From Micrococcales bacterium 72-143 (lineage in GTDB: Bacteria; Actinomycetota; Actinomycetes; Actinomycetales; Microbacteriaceae): DNA of 64,000 nucleotides. This document shows, one piece after another, positions 8,209 to 17,300 of this stretch; positions within the stretch are counted from its first letter, which is position 1; each line of letters starts with the position of its first letter. The position numbers and the translations under genes are program-made. The notes below the pieces were generated by a model. The model saw only the letters and a list, made by a program, of their open reading frames with translations, did not search any database and was not told the origin of the DNA. Where the stretch lies: positions 986,466 to 1,050,465 of the forward strand of contig MKVM01000001.1 of NCBI GenBank assembly GCA_001898835.1, read 5' to 3'.

Positions 8209-8841
8209 TCACGGGTTGGCGACCTGGGTGAGGGTGACGGCACCGCCGGTCAGCGTGACGACGCCGGTCTTCGCCGCGTTGTCGCCGCTCGTGTTGCTCG
8301 CGGGCGCGGTGGTCCCGAACGGCCAGCTGATCGTCCACGTCACCGTGATGGTGGTCGCGGTGGAACCGGCGCCGACCTTGTAGACACCGCTCGTGGTCGA
8401 CGGCGCGATGGTGGTGCCGGATGCGGCGGCGTTGTTCGTCACGGTGAACGTCGAGGACGAGAGCGCCGAGGCGAGGGCCGCATCCGCGCCGCTGGCGCCC
8501 GTGATCGAGCCGGCCGTCGGCGTGATCGTGAAGTACAGGTCGTTGCCGGTCGCGTTGATCGTGAACTGCTGGGTGTAGACCAGGCGGTTGCCGGGCACGA
8601 TCCTCACGCTGCTGAGCGCAGGCACCGAGGTCGTGGTACCGACCTGGGTTCCGGCGCCGTCGTAGAAGGACTTCGTCCAGCCACCGGTTCCGGGCGTCGC
8701 GGTGAGCGTGCCGGCGGTGATCGTCGAGCCGTTGGCGCCGACGCTCTGCGAGTCGTTCCAGTAGGCGAGCGAACCGGCGCCGCCCATGAGGAGCACGACG
8801 CCTGCGGCGATAGCGATCGACGCCTTGACGTTCTTGTTCAT
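8209..8841 (-). CDS. Likely major fibre subunit with alternate-type (SipW) signal
   Basis: A 210-residue secreted protein, first in its operon. The N-terminus (MNKNVKASIAIAAGVVLLMG then GSLAYWNDSQSVGANG) fits the alternate-type signal peptides processed by SipW-like peptidases; compare AFND in TasA. The mature part is rich in Thr, Ser and Ala, has no cysteine and is predicted to be beta-rich, as expected for a self-assembling fibre protein. The ATG at 8841 is preceded by AAAGGAAAAG, a good ribosome binding site. An alternative ATG 33 bases upstream lacks one. First position and the hairpin just downstream suggest it is the abundant subunit. Confidence 0.8.
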   Translation of the reverse strand: MNKNVKASIAIAAGVVLLMGGAGSLAYWNDSQSVGANGSTITAGTLTATPGTGGWTKSFYDGAGTQVGTTTSVPALSSVRIVPGNRLVYTQQFTINATGNDLYFTITPTAGSITGASGADAALASALSSSTFTVTNNAAASGTTIAPSTTSGVYKVGAGSTATTITVTWTISWPFGTTAPASNTSGDNAAKTGVVTLTGGAVTLTQVANP

Positions 8842-9053
8842 TTCTTTTCCTTTCGAGGTGGTGCGGTTGCGCATGACGCAGGGCGCGCCGGAGGCACGTC
8901 GAGACGTCGGGTTGTCTTCCGGTCGGCGCCCTGCGCAGGCCGTCTGGGGGCGGGGGCTCGGGTATCCCCCGCTGACTCAAATCTACGGTCCCCCATTACG
9001 CGGACAAAGGGGACGGCGATGCCCCACTGCGGGGGGCGTGAGAGCGCTCCCAC
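8842..9053 (-). promoter_or_regulatory. Leader A: promoter and 5' UTR of the SipW fibre operon
   Basis: No gene is seen in 8842-9196. Reading on the minus strand, a promoter-like pair TTGTCC (9002-9007) and TAGATT (8980-8985) with a 16-base spacer would give a 5' UTR of about 130 bases. Directly upstream of the -35 lies the box GCCCCACTGCGGGGGG (9021-9036). The region is clearly related to leader B at 18877-19085: the -35 surroundings (CGGACAAAGGGGACGG), the GC box, the operator spacing and a UTR block at 8869-8900 all match. The two operons are therefore probably co-regulated. Confidence 0.65.
9039..9052. promoter_or_regulatory. CebR/CelR-like LacI-family operator, copy A
   Basis: TGAGAGCGCTCCCA matches 13 of 14 positions of TGGGAGCGCTCCCA, the operator known for the cellobiose-responsive repressors CebR and CelR of actinobacteria. 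It lies three bases beyond the GC box of leader A, exactly as in copy B. It is about 70 bases upstream of the predicted start of transcription, so either a second, upstream promoter exists or the regulator acts differently. No LacI-family gene is in the window. Confidence 0.55.
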
Positions 9054-9088
9054 AGTTATGTCGACCTCGGGGTTGATCAGGTCTTTTC

Positions 9089-9102
9089 TGCCATCGATGG
9101 CA
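9089..9102. promoter_or_regulatory. Perfect 14-bp palindrome upstream of leader A
   Basis: TGCCATCGATGGCA is a perfect palindrome 37 bases upstream of the CebR-like site. It is not present in the paralogous leader B. It may be an operator for a second regulator. No regulator is assigned. Confidence 0.35.
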
Positions 9103-9132
9103 TCCAGAGGCCGCGCCGCGGAGCCCCGCATC

Positions 9133-9211
9133 GGGGTACAGTGACTCGGGAATACCCCCGGATGAGTGGCATGGTGGACAGACACCTCGTTCTACGTCAG
9201 CCGTGTACCCC
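9133..9211. repeat. Inverted GGGGTACA boxes, copy A
   Basis: ATCGGGGTACA (9130-9140) and TGTACCCCGAT (9204-9214) are perfect 11-bp inverted repeats 63 bases apart. The right box lies within the last codons of the class C sortase gene. A similarly spaced pair occurs next to leader B (19165-19245), and part of the enclosed DNA (GGACAGAC...TCTACG) is also shared. They could be paired regulator sites or the ends of a small duplicated segment. Confidence 0.45.
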
Positions 9212-10162
9212 GATTTCGACGGCCGCGTCCGGCCCCCCGTCGCCCGGCTCGGTCCCCGAGCCCGCGCCCTCCCCCTTGCGCCGTCGCCGGAACGGCCAGA
9301 AGACCACCAGCGCGACGAGGGCCGAGCCGCCCACGAAGACGAGAGCCCACCAGGGGAACCCCGCAGTCAGCCCGTCGCCGACGATCGCCGTGACGTCGTC
9401 GGATGCGGCATCCGGGTTCGGGATGCGGATCGCGTGCACCATGAAGCGGTGGCTGTTGATGCCGATCGGCGTGCACGTGAAGAGCGTCACCCAGTCCTGG
9501 CCGTCGATGATCCGCAGCGATTCAGTGTCGCCCGGCAGCACCGTCTCGGTCGACTCCACGCGGTAGTAGTGGTCCTCGCCGAGGACGCTGATCCAGAAGG
9601 TGTCCCCGACCCTCGCCTGCGTGAGGTTCGTGAGGAGCTTCGCCTGGGGAAGGCCCGCGTGCGCGGTGAGCACCGCCCGTGTCGACGGACCCCCGACGGG
9701 AAGCGAGGTGCCGTAGAGGTGGCCGATCCCCTTCGAGATCACCTCGTCGGTCGTGCCGTGGTAGATCGGCAGGATGACGTCGATCCCCGGGTAGCTCAAC
9801 GTGCCGATCGTGTCCGTGCCGCTGATGCGGAGGAGCTGCTCGTAGGCGACGTAGACGGGGCTGCGGAGCACCGCGTCCTCGCTCTCGGACACGTACGGGT
9901 CGGTGAGAGGACCGGGATTCAGCGTCTCGTTGTAGTGATAGGCGGCGTCGAGGGTGCGCTGACGTTCGTCGCTCGGTGTCGCGGCGACGCGCTCGACGTA
10001 GCCGGAGACCTCGGCATCGTGGTCGACGCGGGCGAACCAGTCCGCCGCATCCGGGTAGACGAGGAGGCCGATGGCGACCATGGCGACCAGCAGGATCGCG
10101 ATCCCGCTCAGGAGACCGCCGCGGCGCCCCCTCCGCACGGCAGGCGATCGGAGCGTCGTCAT
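9197..10162 (-). CDS. Class C (pilin-polymerising) sortase 1
   Basis: A 321-residue membrane sortase. An N-terminal helix (about 17-37) and a C-terminal helix followed by FRRRRK are typical of class C. Catalytic residues are visible: His in VLTAHAGLP, Cys in TLFTCTPIG and Arg in GINSHRF. The lid-like segment DPYVSES precedes the core. It joins pilin subunits through isopeptide bonds at LPXTG motifs on the outer face of the membrane. It is the last gene of the pilus operon, its ATG overlapping the minor-pilin stop as ATGA. Having two class C sortases suggests one polymerises the shaft and the other adds the minor pilin. Confidence 0.9.
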   Translation of the reverse strand: MTTLRSPAVRRGRRGGLLSGIAILLVAMVAIGLLVYPDAADWFARVDHDAEVSGYVERVAATPSDERQRTLDAAYHYNETLNPGPLTDPYVSESEDAVLRSPVYVAYEQLLRISGTDTIGTLSYPGIDVILPIYHGTTDEVISKGIGHLYGTSLPVGGPSTRAVLTAHAGLPQAKLLTNLTQARVGDTFWISVLGEDHYYRVESTETVLPGDTESLRIIDGQDWVTLFTCTPIGINSHRFMVHAIRIPNPDAASDDVTAIVGDGLTAGFPWWALVFVGGSALVALVVFWPFRRRRKGEGAGSGTEPGDGGPDAAVEIGVHG

Positions 10163-11640
10163 GACGCCTCAGCATCCTCGCGACGCCGACGACGCGCGGC
10201 GATCAGGAAGAGGACGCCGGCGGCGAGGAGCGCGACCGCGGCGGCGCCGACGCCGGCGACCTGGGCGCCCGTCCAGGGAAGCGAGCCGCCCGATCGGCGC
10301 AGCTCCACGACCACGAGCTGGGGCTCGGTCGTCGAGGTGACGGCGACCGAGAGCACGCTCAGGGAACCGAGATATCCGTCGGGGAGCTCGGTGAGACGCA
10401 CGTAGTAGTTCCGGTACAGCGGATCGGTCGGGTCGCGCTGCAGCCCGTTCACGAAGTCGGAGAACCGCAGCCCCGAGATGTCGACGCGGCCGTGCTGGTC
10501 GGAGACCCAGGTATCGGTGCCCCCGACGACGACCGCGTTCACACCGGCGGCGGCATCCTCCGGCGTCAGGTAGAGCTTGAACCGGGCGCCCGGGATGAGG
10601 TTCTGGGGATGACCCGCCTCGCGGACGAGGATCGCGAGCGGACCCCACCGCGTGGCGGCGGTGTCGGCGACGACCGCCGGAGCACCGGGGTCGCCGTCGA
10701 TCGTCGCGCGCGTCGCGGCGAGCGTCGCGGTGTTCACGTAGGCGCCATCGGCGGTCACGGTCGTCGGGAAGTCGACCACGACGGATGCACCGGGGTGGGC
10801 CTGGACGGCCGCGGCGAGCACGGCGCGGCCGGGGCCGGTGACGTCGACGACGAATCCGGTTCCCGAGGGGTCGACCGTGAGCACGTAGTCGACACCCGGC
10901 ACGAGGGTCGGGCACGACGGGAGGGTGGCACCGCAGTCGAGCGCGACCTGGATGCCGCCCGCGTCGAGGGTGAGGCCGGGGGCGACGGTCTGCGTGATCC
11001 GGTAGCCGTCGATCGACGGCTGGACGGGGATGCCGGCGCGGGCGCGCCAGCTGACGGTGTCGCCGACCGCGACGGCGTCCTGGTCGCGCACGTCGAGCTC
11101 GATGCCGACGTGCGCGTTCTTGGGGTAGACGTGAACCGTGGTGAGCCAGTTGTCGCGCGTGTCGGGGTCGGTGAGCGGCAGGGTCACGAGGAAGGGCGCG
11201 GCCGGGATGAAACCGGCCGGGGTGGACGTCTCGCGAACGTAGTAGAGCCCGACGCCGAGGGGGGTGAGCGTCGCCTCGCCCGCGGCCCCCGTCGTGGCGC
11301 TCGCGTCGGCGGGAAGGCCGGCCACGAGCGGGCCCGCGTCGGCCGCCGTGAGGGCTGCAGCCGCCTGCTGTCCGGCGTTGGTCGTGACGTCGATGCCGGG
11401 TACGCGCGTGGCGGTGAACGTCGCGCCCGCCACGGGGACGAGACCCGTCGTGTCCTGGGGAAGGCCGGTGGCGGGCTGCCCGAGTGCGTCGGGCTGTTCG
11501 AGCTTGTGGATCTCGATCGTCGTGATCGTGGCGGGGTCGATGACGGGAGCGGCGGTCGCGGACACGGCGGTGCCGTGCACACCGAGGAGCGCGATGACCG
11601 CGACGAGGGCGCTCGCGAGCGCGGGGCGGATGCGGTTCAT
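10159..11640 (-). CDS. LPWTG minor or basal pilin (SpaH/EbpB-like)
   Basis: A 493-residue surface protein with a Sec signal (ALASALVAVIALLGVHGTAVSATAAP). It has the pilin motif VYPKNA, whose Lys is the acceptor in pilus polymerisation, and an E-box-like YYVRETSTPAGF. The C-terminal sorting signal is LPWTGAQ followed by a helix and RRRRRED. Domain layout resembles Gram-positive pilins with internal isopeptide bonds. It sits between the two sortases and so is likely the minor or cell-wall-proximal pilin. The ATG at 11640 overlaps the upstream stop. Confidence 0.88.
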   Translation of the reverse strand: MNRIRPALASALVAVIALLGVHGTAVSATAAPVIDPATITTIEIHKLEQPDALGQPATGLPQDTTGLVPVAGATFTATRVPGIDVTTNAGQQAAAALTAADAGPLVAGLPADASATTGAAGEATLTPLGVGLYYVRETSTPAGFIPAAPFLVTLPLTDPDTRDNWLTTVHVYPKNAHVGIELDVRDQDAVAVGDTVSWRARAGIPVQPSIDGYRITQTVAPGLTLDAGGIQVALDCGATLPSCPTLVPGVDYVLTVDPSGTGFVVDVTGPGRAVLAAAVQAHPGASVVVDFPTTVTADGAYVNTATLAATRATIDGDPGAPAVVADTAATRWGPLAILVREAGHPQNLIPGARFKLYLTPEDAAAGVNAVVVGGTDTWVSDQHGRVDISGLRFSDFVNGLQRDPTDPLYRNYYVRLTELPDGYLGSLSVLSVAVTSTTEPQLVVVELRRSGGSLPWTGAQVAGVGAAAVALLAAGVLFLIAARRRRREDAEAS

Positions 11641-12566
11641 GCGCTCGCCTCCTCGCCGTCGCGGCGGCGGCGCCCCGGCGCGAAGAGGATCCATGCGGTC
11701 GCGGCGCTGCCGCCGAGGAAGATGAGAGCCCACCAGGGGAAGCCCGCGTCGCGGCCGTCGCCGGCGATCGCCGTGGTGCCGGCGTCCCCTTCCGGCCCGT
11801 CGATGCGCGTTCCGCGCACGAGGAGACGGTGGCTGTTGATCCCGATGGGCGTGCACGTCACGAGGGTGATGTGGTCTTCGCCGTCGACGATCTGAAGGGC
11901 GTCCGTCTCGTCGGGGGCGACCGTGGCGATGTGGTCGACCCGATACCAGCGCGTCTCGCCGAGCACGGCGACCGAGAACACGTCACCGGTTCGCGCGCCG
12001 GAGAGCGGGGTGAAGAGCGAGGCGTTCACGAGCCCTGAGTGCGAGGTGAGCACGCTGTGGGTCGACGGCCCCCCGATGGGGAGCGACGACCCGTAGAGAT
12101 GGCCGACGCCCTGCGAGATCACCTCGTCGCTCGTGCCGTGCCTGATGGGCAGCGAGATGCCGAGCTCGGGATAGTCGAGTTCGCCGATGACGTCGCTGCC
12201 GTCGACTCCGAGGAGGGCGTCGTACGCCGCGTCGTCCGCGGTGAGCGCGTCGGCGGATGTGGCGGTGGCGAACGGATCACGGAGCGGCCCGAGCGGCATG
12301 CGGGCGTTGTAGGCCTCCGCCGCGGCCAGCGCCGTCAGCTTGGCCGAATCCGGCAGGGCGTCCGCGCGCTCGACGTAGCCGGAGACCTCGGAGTTGTGCT
12401 CGAGGGTGGCGACCCATTCGGCGGCGGTGGGGTAGAGGAGCGCGCCGATGCCGAGCATCGCCGTCGCCTGCAGCAGGAGCGGCACGCCGATCCTGCCGCG
12501 CGTGACGCGCTTCTCCGCGACGGATGCGTCCGCGCGCTCGGGCGTCGGATGCGTCATGAGCGTCAT
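11637..12566 (-). CDS. Class C sortase 2
   Basis: A 309-residue class C sortase, similar to the one at 9197-10162 along its whole length. Visible features are an N-terminal helix (LLLQATAMLGIGALLYP), His in VLTSHSGLV, Cys in TLVTCTPIG, Arg in NSHRL and a C-terminal helix with basic tail. The ATG at 12566 has a strong AAGGAGGTG ribosome binding site seven bases upstream, so it can be translated independently of the pilin gene. It follows the major pilin gene, the usual place for the shaft-polymerising sortase. Confidence 0.9.
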   Translation of the reverse strand: MTLMTHPTPERADASVAEKRVTRGRIGVPLLLQATAMLGIGALLYPTAAEWVATLEHNSEVSGYVERADALPDSAKLTALAAAEAYNARMPLGPLRDPFATATSADALTADDAAYDALLGVDGSDVIGELDYPELGISLPIRHGTSDEVISQGVGHLYGSSLPIGGPSTHSVLTSHSGLVNASLFTPLSGARTGDVFSVAVLGETRWYRVDHIATVAPDETDALQIVDGEDHITLVTCTPIGINSHRLLVRGTRIDGPEGDAGTTAIAGDGRDAGFPWWALIFLGGSAATAWILFAPGRRRRDGEEASA

Positions 12567-12628
12567 GCGGGCACCTCCTTCACGGTTGCACGACAGGTCG
12601 GATGAACGGGGCTGCGGTTCCGGCCGGT

Positions 12629-12668
12629 GACCGGGCGGAACGGATCTCAGGACCCGCTCCGCCCGGTC
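12629..12668 (-). terminator. Hairpin after the major pilin gene (likely attenuator)
   Basis: A perfect 11-bp stem (GACCGGGCGGA at 12629-12639, TCCGCCCGGTC at 12658-12668) with an 18-base loop lies between the major pilin stop and the sortase start. No U-tract follows. As at 8173-8202, it comes straight after the gene expected to be needed in the largest amount. Partial termination or 3'-end protection of pilin mRNA is the likely role. Confidence 0.65.
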
Positions 12669-12695
12669 GCACAAGGGGAACCGGGGGTCGGCCGA

Positions 12696-14306
12696 CTACT
12701 CGGCCGCGTGCTCCCGGCGACGACGCAGCACCACGAACAGCAGCACGAGCGCGAGAAGCACCAGTCCGCCGATCGTCAGCCAGAGCGTGCCCGTGCCACC
12801 CGTGAGGGGCAGCACGAAGCCGCCGCCGTTCTGCTGGTTCACGATGACCTGGCTGGTCTGGGTGGCCGAGCCGTCGCCGATCACGATCTCGACCGGCTCG
12901 GCGAGCAGCTGGTGCCCGGGGAGCGCGGTGATCTCGACGAGCCAGTAGCTCTGGTACTTCGGGTTCGCGGCGCAGTTGGCACCGCCGGTGTTGTAGTCGG
13001 CGCAGGTGCCGCCGTTGTCGACGAACTTCGTCTGGGCCACTCCGTCGGCCCAGGCCGAGTAGCGCAGGCCGCTGATCGTGACGTTGCCGCTCGGGTTGGT
13101 GTTCCAGCTGTCGTGCGCGACACCGGCGTTGTCCTTCGGCGCCAGGTAGTTGCCGTTTCCGGCGCGCGCGTCGGCCTCGGTGGCGTAGACGCGGAACACC
13201 GCACCCGACAGGTCGGTCACGCCCGCGTCGGAGCTGTCCTTGACGATCTGGTAGCTGCCGTACTTCGCCTCCGCGGCGTTGGTGGTGAGCGGCGTGCCGT
13301 CGGTGATGGACTTCTGGTTCGGGTAGACGTTGGCGACATTGTCGATGACGGTGGCCGAGTTGACGACCGTGTCCAGCTCGACGGTCACCTTGGCGGTCGG
13401 GCTGGCGTTGATCGCGGTGGCGAGCGCGGTGCGGCCGGCCGAGTTGAACACGATCGCGTAGCTCGTGTTCCCGGAGGCCGTCGTCGGGGTGACCGAGTAG
13501 TGCGTGCCCTCGGTCAGCGACGTCGAACCCGCGGTGACCCTGATCGCCGCGCTGCTCGCCCCGGCGAGCGCGAGCTCGGAGTCGGTGAGCGTGTCGACGA
13601 TCTGGAACGCGTCGGGGGCCAGGAACTGGTCCGTCGATCCGGTGGTCGCGGGGTTCGCAACCTTCGGGATGTCGGCGGCGATCGTCCAGGTGACGGTGTC
13701 GCCGACCTTGAGGTCTGCGGCGTTGGCGACGGTCTTCGTGGCACCGACCTGCGCGTTCTTCGGGTAGACGTAGATCGTGGAGAGCCAGTCCGTCTTCGAC
13801 GTCGGGTTGGTCAGCGGCACGGCCAGCAGGAAGTCACCGGCTGCGGTGACGCCCGGCGGGGTCGAGGTCTCGCGGACGACGTAGAGCCCGGCGGGCACGT
13901 TGTTCCAGGTGATGGTGCCGGAGCCGCTCGTCGTGCCCGTGTACGCCGCCGCGTTCGAGCCGACCAGCGCGTTCGCGGTGGCGACCGTCTGCTGCGCGGC
14001 GAACTGCTGTCCGCTGTTGGTGCGGATGTCGTTGCCGCCACCGGATGCGGTGCCGGGCACGAGGAAGGCGCTGAAGCCGACGCCGTTGATCGTCGTGTAG
14101 CCGGACAGGTCGGCGATCTGCGTGCCGTTGGCGGGGTTGCCGAGCGGGCTGACCTGGGCGAGCTTGGTGATGACCACGTTCGACGAGGTCGGCACCGGCT
14201 GCGACGCGGCGAGGGCCGCACCGCCGCCGCCGAGGGCGAGTGCGACGGTGGCGATCGCCGCCGTCGCTCCGGCGAGGATGCCCCGCCGTCTGGTGCTGGT
14301 GTTCAT
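12696..14306 (-). CDS. LPLTG major pilin (SpaH/EbpB-type fimbrial shaft protein)
   Basis: A 536-residue pilin. The signal peptide runs to about residue 34 (AATVAL-type core, ending AALAASQ). Near residue 175 is the pilin motif VYPKNAQ with the acceptor lysine. YVVRETSTPPGV is the E-box-like motif for intramolecular isopeptide bonds. The C-terminus is LPLTGGTGT, a membrane helix and RRRREH. An isopeptide D2-type domain and a CnaB-like domain are likely. The ATG at 14306 follows an AAAGGGG site. Similarity to the LPWTG pilin at 10159-11640 is clear (GQQ-AAQ, VYPKNA, VGDTV). It should form the pilus shaft. Confidence 0.92.
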   Translation of the reverse strand: MNTSTRRRGILAGATAAIATVALALGGGGAALAASQPVPTSSNVVITKLAQVSPLGNPANGTQIADLSGYTTINGVGFSAFLVPGTASGGGNDIRTNSGQQFAAQQTVATANALVGSNAAAYTGTTSGSGTITWNNVPAGLYVVRETSTPPGVTAAGDFLLAVPLTNPTSKTDWLSTIYVYPKNAQVGATKTVANAADLKVGDTVTWTIAADIPKVANPATTGSTDQFLAPDAFQIVDTLTDSELALAGASSAAIRVTAGSTSLTEGTHYSVTPTTASGNTSYAIVFNSAGRTALATAINASPTAKVTVELDTVVNSATVIDNVANVYPNQKSITDGTPLTTNAAEAKYGSYQIVKDSSDAGVTDLSGAVFRVYATEADARAGNGNYLAPKDNAGVAHDSWNTNPSGNVTISGLRYSAWADGVAQTKFVDNGGTCADYNTGGANCAANPKYQSYWLVEITALPGHQLLAEPVEIVIGDGSATQTSQVIVNQQNGGGFVLPLTGGTGTLWLTIGGLVLLALVLLFVVLRRRREHAAE

Positions 14307-14382
14307 GGTGTTCCCCTTTGTGTTGGTTGGTGTTGCTGTGTTGATGAGTCGTGCGGGAGTGGAGGTCATGGGTCGGTTCCGC
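14307..14382 (-). promoter_or_regulatory. CA-rich, G-poor spacer before the major pilin gene
   Basis: The 76 bases between the tip-adhesin stop and the major pilin start read, on the transcript, as a run of CA/AAC-rich sequence almost free of G until the ribosome binding site. That is unusual in a genome this GC-rich. It should be unstructured. It may boost translation initiation of the pilin or act as a Rho-loading site. No promoter is recognised. Confidence 0.4.
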
Positions 14383-17300
14383 TCAGGTGCGGCGGTCGCG
14401 GCGGCGCCGCCACCACCAGGCTCCGAGGATGGCGACGAGGACGAGCACGACGCCGCTGCCGAGCAGCCAGGCCGTGCCCGGGCCCCCGACGAGCGGGAGC
14501 GAGAGGGCGGGGTCGTTGGTGATCTTGAGCGTGTAGACGCCCGAGGCGTTCACGAGCTGCACCTGCGGGTTGGGGACAGCGTCGAGCTGGATGGCGCCCC
14601 CGAGGGTCACGACGATGAGGATGTCCTGCGGGAGGAGGCTGTGACCCGTCAGCGTCGTCGTCTCGCGGATCCAGTAGCTCCCCGGGGCGATGCCGCTCGC
14701 CTTGTAGGTGCCGGTGCCGGTCGAGACGATTCCCGGGGAGACGGCGACCGTGCCCGCGCTGCCGCCGGCGTCCGGGTAGAGCGCGAACGTCGCGCCGCTC
14801 GTGAGCACCCCGTTGCCGTTGTACTTCTCGAGCAAGAACTCCGCCGGGGGGACCGCGCAGTCGCTGAGCGTGTTCGAGAGCCCGTATGTCGAGGCGGCGC
14901 CGGAGGCGAGGTTCTGGGTGGTCGAGGACGTCGAACCGGTGTTCGGACTCGAAAGGACGCGGATCTGGCTCGAATTCCCGGACTGTGCCCAATAAAGGCG
15001 CTCATCGCCCCCGGCCCGTATCGCTCCGCCGCGGTTGCCGCTGGGCGCGCTCGCAGCCGAGCCGAAGGCGCCGAGCGCGCTCGCGTTCACAGTGGCGACG
15101 AAGACAGTGCCGACGGTGGTTCCGGTTCCCATCCGGGAGGCGAAGAGATACGCGCCATTCGGGGAGAACTCGACGCTGTACCCGTGCGCACTGCTGCCCG
15201 ATCGCGTGAACGTGTTCTGGCCGACGAGCGCGGGAACCCCCGTAGCGGCGTTGAAGCTCATGAGGCGCACACGGTGCGTCCCGCTGCTGTTGCCGTTGTT
15301 GGAGGCGAGCATGGCGACTCGCGTCAGATCGGCGTTGAATCTGATGTCCTCGTAGTTCGTCGTGCTTGCCGCCGCCGCGGTTCCGACGGAGCTTGTCGTC
15401 GTCACCGCACTGATGTATCCCGTGGACGAGAACCGGTATGCATCTACGGTTGCGCTGCCGCGGCGTGGACTGATCACCCAATATCCGGTTCCGTCAGCGT
15501 TCGGCACCGAGGTGACCGCCATCGAGGCGACAGCGGTGCCGAGGTTGTTCCCGCCGGTGACCTGGCCGGCGCCGCCGTTTTCGGTCATGTCGACCATCCA
15601 GTAGCGGAGCTGGCCGGCAGCCGTCGTGGTCGCCGAGCTCATCACCACGAAGTACTTGCCGGTGCCCTGGCCGGCCGGGAACACCGTGCTCGGGGACGCG
15701 CCGGAGAGCGTGCTGGCCGTCGGGCTCCCCGTCATGGCCGTCCCGCTGCTGCGGCGGATGACTCCGCTGCTGTCTACGACGAACTGCAGCACGCCCTTCG
15801 AATCGGTGACGGTGAAGGAGCCCTCGGCGCTCGACACTCCCGCCATGGTCCCTACTCCCACAGTGGTTCCCGTGGTCCCGAAGTCGAACATCGATGCCGT
15901 GCCGAACGCCCAGTACCGCTCGCTCGCCCGTACCTGGGCGGGGGTGCAGACGCTCCAGGGCACCACGCTCACGGTCACGTTGAGGGTGGCCTGGGCCGAA
16001 CCGCCGTACGCGTTCGTCACGCGGTACTGCAGCGGGGTGATCGTGTAGTTGGTGGAGCCGTTGTGGGTGAAGGTGACGCGGTTGTCGGGGTAGATCCGCC
16101 ACGTCCCGTAGGTGCCGGCGAAGCTCGTGACGCCGCTCGTCGGCACCGCCACCCAGCTCGAGGTGTTCGGGTTGAAGACCTCGAGCCGCAGCCGGGACGG
16201 GTCGTCGGGCGTGACGATGCCGAGCGTCGAGCCCGACTTGATGACCTGGAAGGTCGCGACGCCCGCGGGCTGGATCACGCGCGTCTCGTCGGGGGCGAAG
16301 GGATTCACCGGAACCTCGACGCTCGCCTTGTCGGTGAGGTTGCGGGGCGCGTTCGGGTCCGAGGAGATGGACCCCGCGACGGTGGCGGTGTTGCGTATTC
16401 GCCCCGCGTCGCGATTCGCCGCCGTCACCGTCAGCGAGCCCGTGCACTCCATGCTCGCGAGCCGCGCGAGCTGAGTCGACGGGCAGCTGATCGAGGGGAT
16501 GAGGGGGTCGGTGACGAGGATGTTGTAGATCGTCGAGATGCCGGAGGCCGCCTGCGTCGCGTTGTGCACGACGAACTTGTAGTGGACGACGTCGCCGACA
16601 TCGAACGTCGTCTTCGTCGGGGAGGCGTTCGCCGCGTAGTCGACGACCTTCGTGAGGTTCAGCTCCTTCATCTGGAGCACGGTTCCCACGCGCACGGCGT
16701 CGAGGAGGTGCGCCTGCTTGGAGCCTCCCGTGGCCGCCATGAACCCGAACTTGATGAGGGACGGCGACGGGGAGTCCATCGTCGCGTCGATGACGGTGCG
16801 GTAGTAGTTCTCGCCCGGGAACTGGATCTCCACGGTGACCCGCGGGTTCGTCGCACCGTTCTCGAGCGGCCACACCGTGACGCGCACGTTGCGCTTGGCC
16901 GCGGCGAGCGCGTCCCGCACCTTGTCGCTGTAGTCGGTCGCGCCGCTGGCGGGGATGCCCGCCGAGGGCTTGTCGAGCGTCTTGCTGATCGTGGAGCTCA
17001 CGCGATTCTGCGCGACGAGGCAGTATCCGGTGCGCCCGTTGCCCGGACCGCGGAGCCCGACCGACTGCGTGATCGGGCTGGTTCCCGAGCCGCCGCATTC
17101 GGGGGCGGTGTGAGAAGGGTTCACGAAGTTGCCGTAGACGTCGAGGCCGACACCGAGGTAGCCGTGGGCGGCCCCCTGCTCGGTCGGCCACGAGGTGGAG
17201 GTGCGGTAGGCGTACCCCAGCGCGCCGCCCATGCCGCCGGTGGCGGTGAGCTCGTAGGCGCCGTCGGTGAGGAAGAACCCGATCCCATCCGCTCCGGCGG

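Noticed and set aside
8842..9000. A riboswitch (for example cyclic di-GMP type) in the shared leaders.
   Set aside because: The conserved GGACAAAGGGGACGG recalls parts of such motifs but the required helices and conserved core were not found, and the match falls in the -35 region rather than in transcribed RNA.
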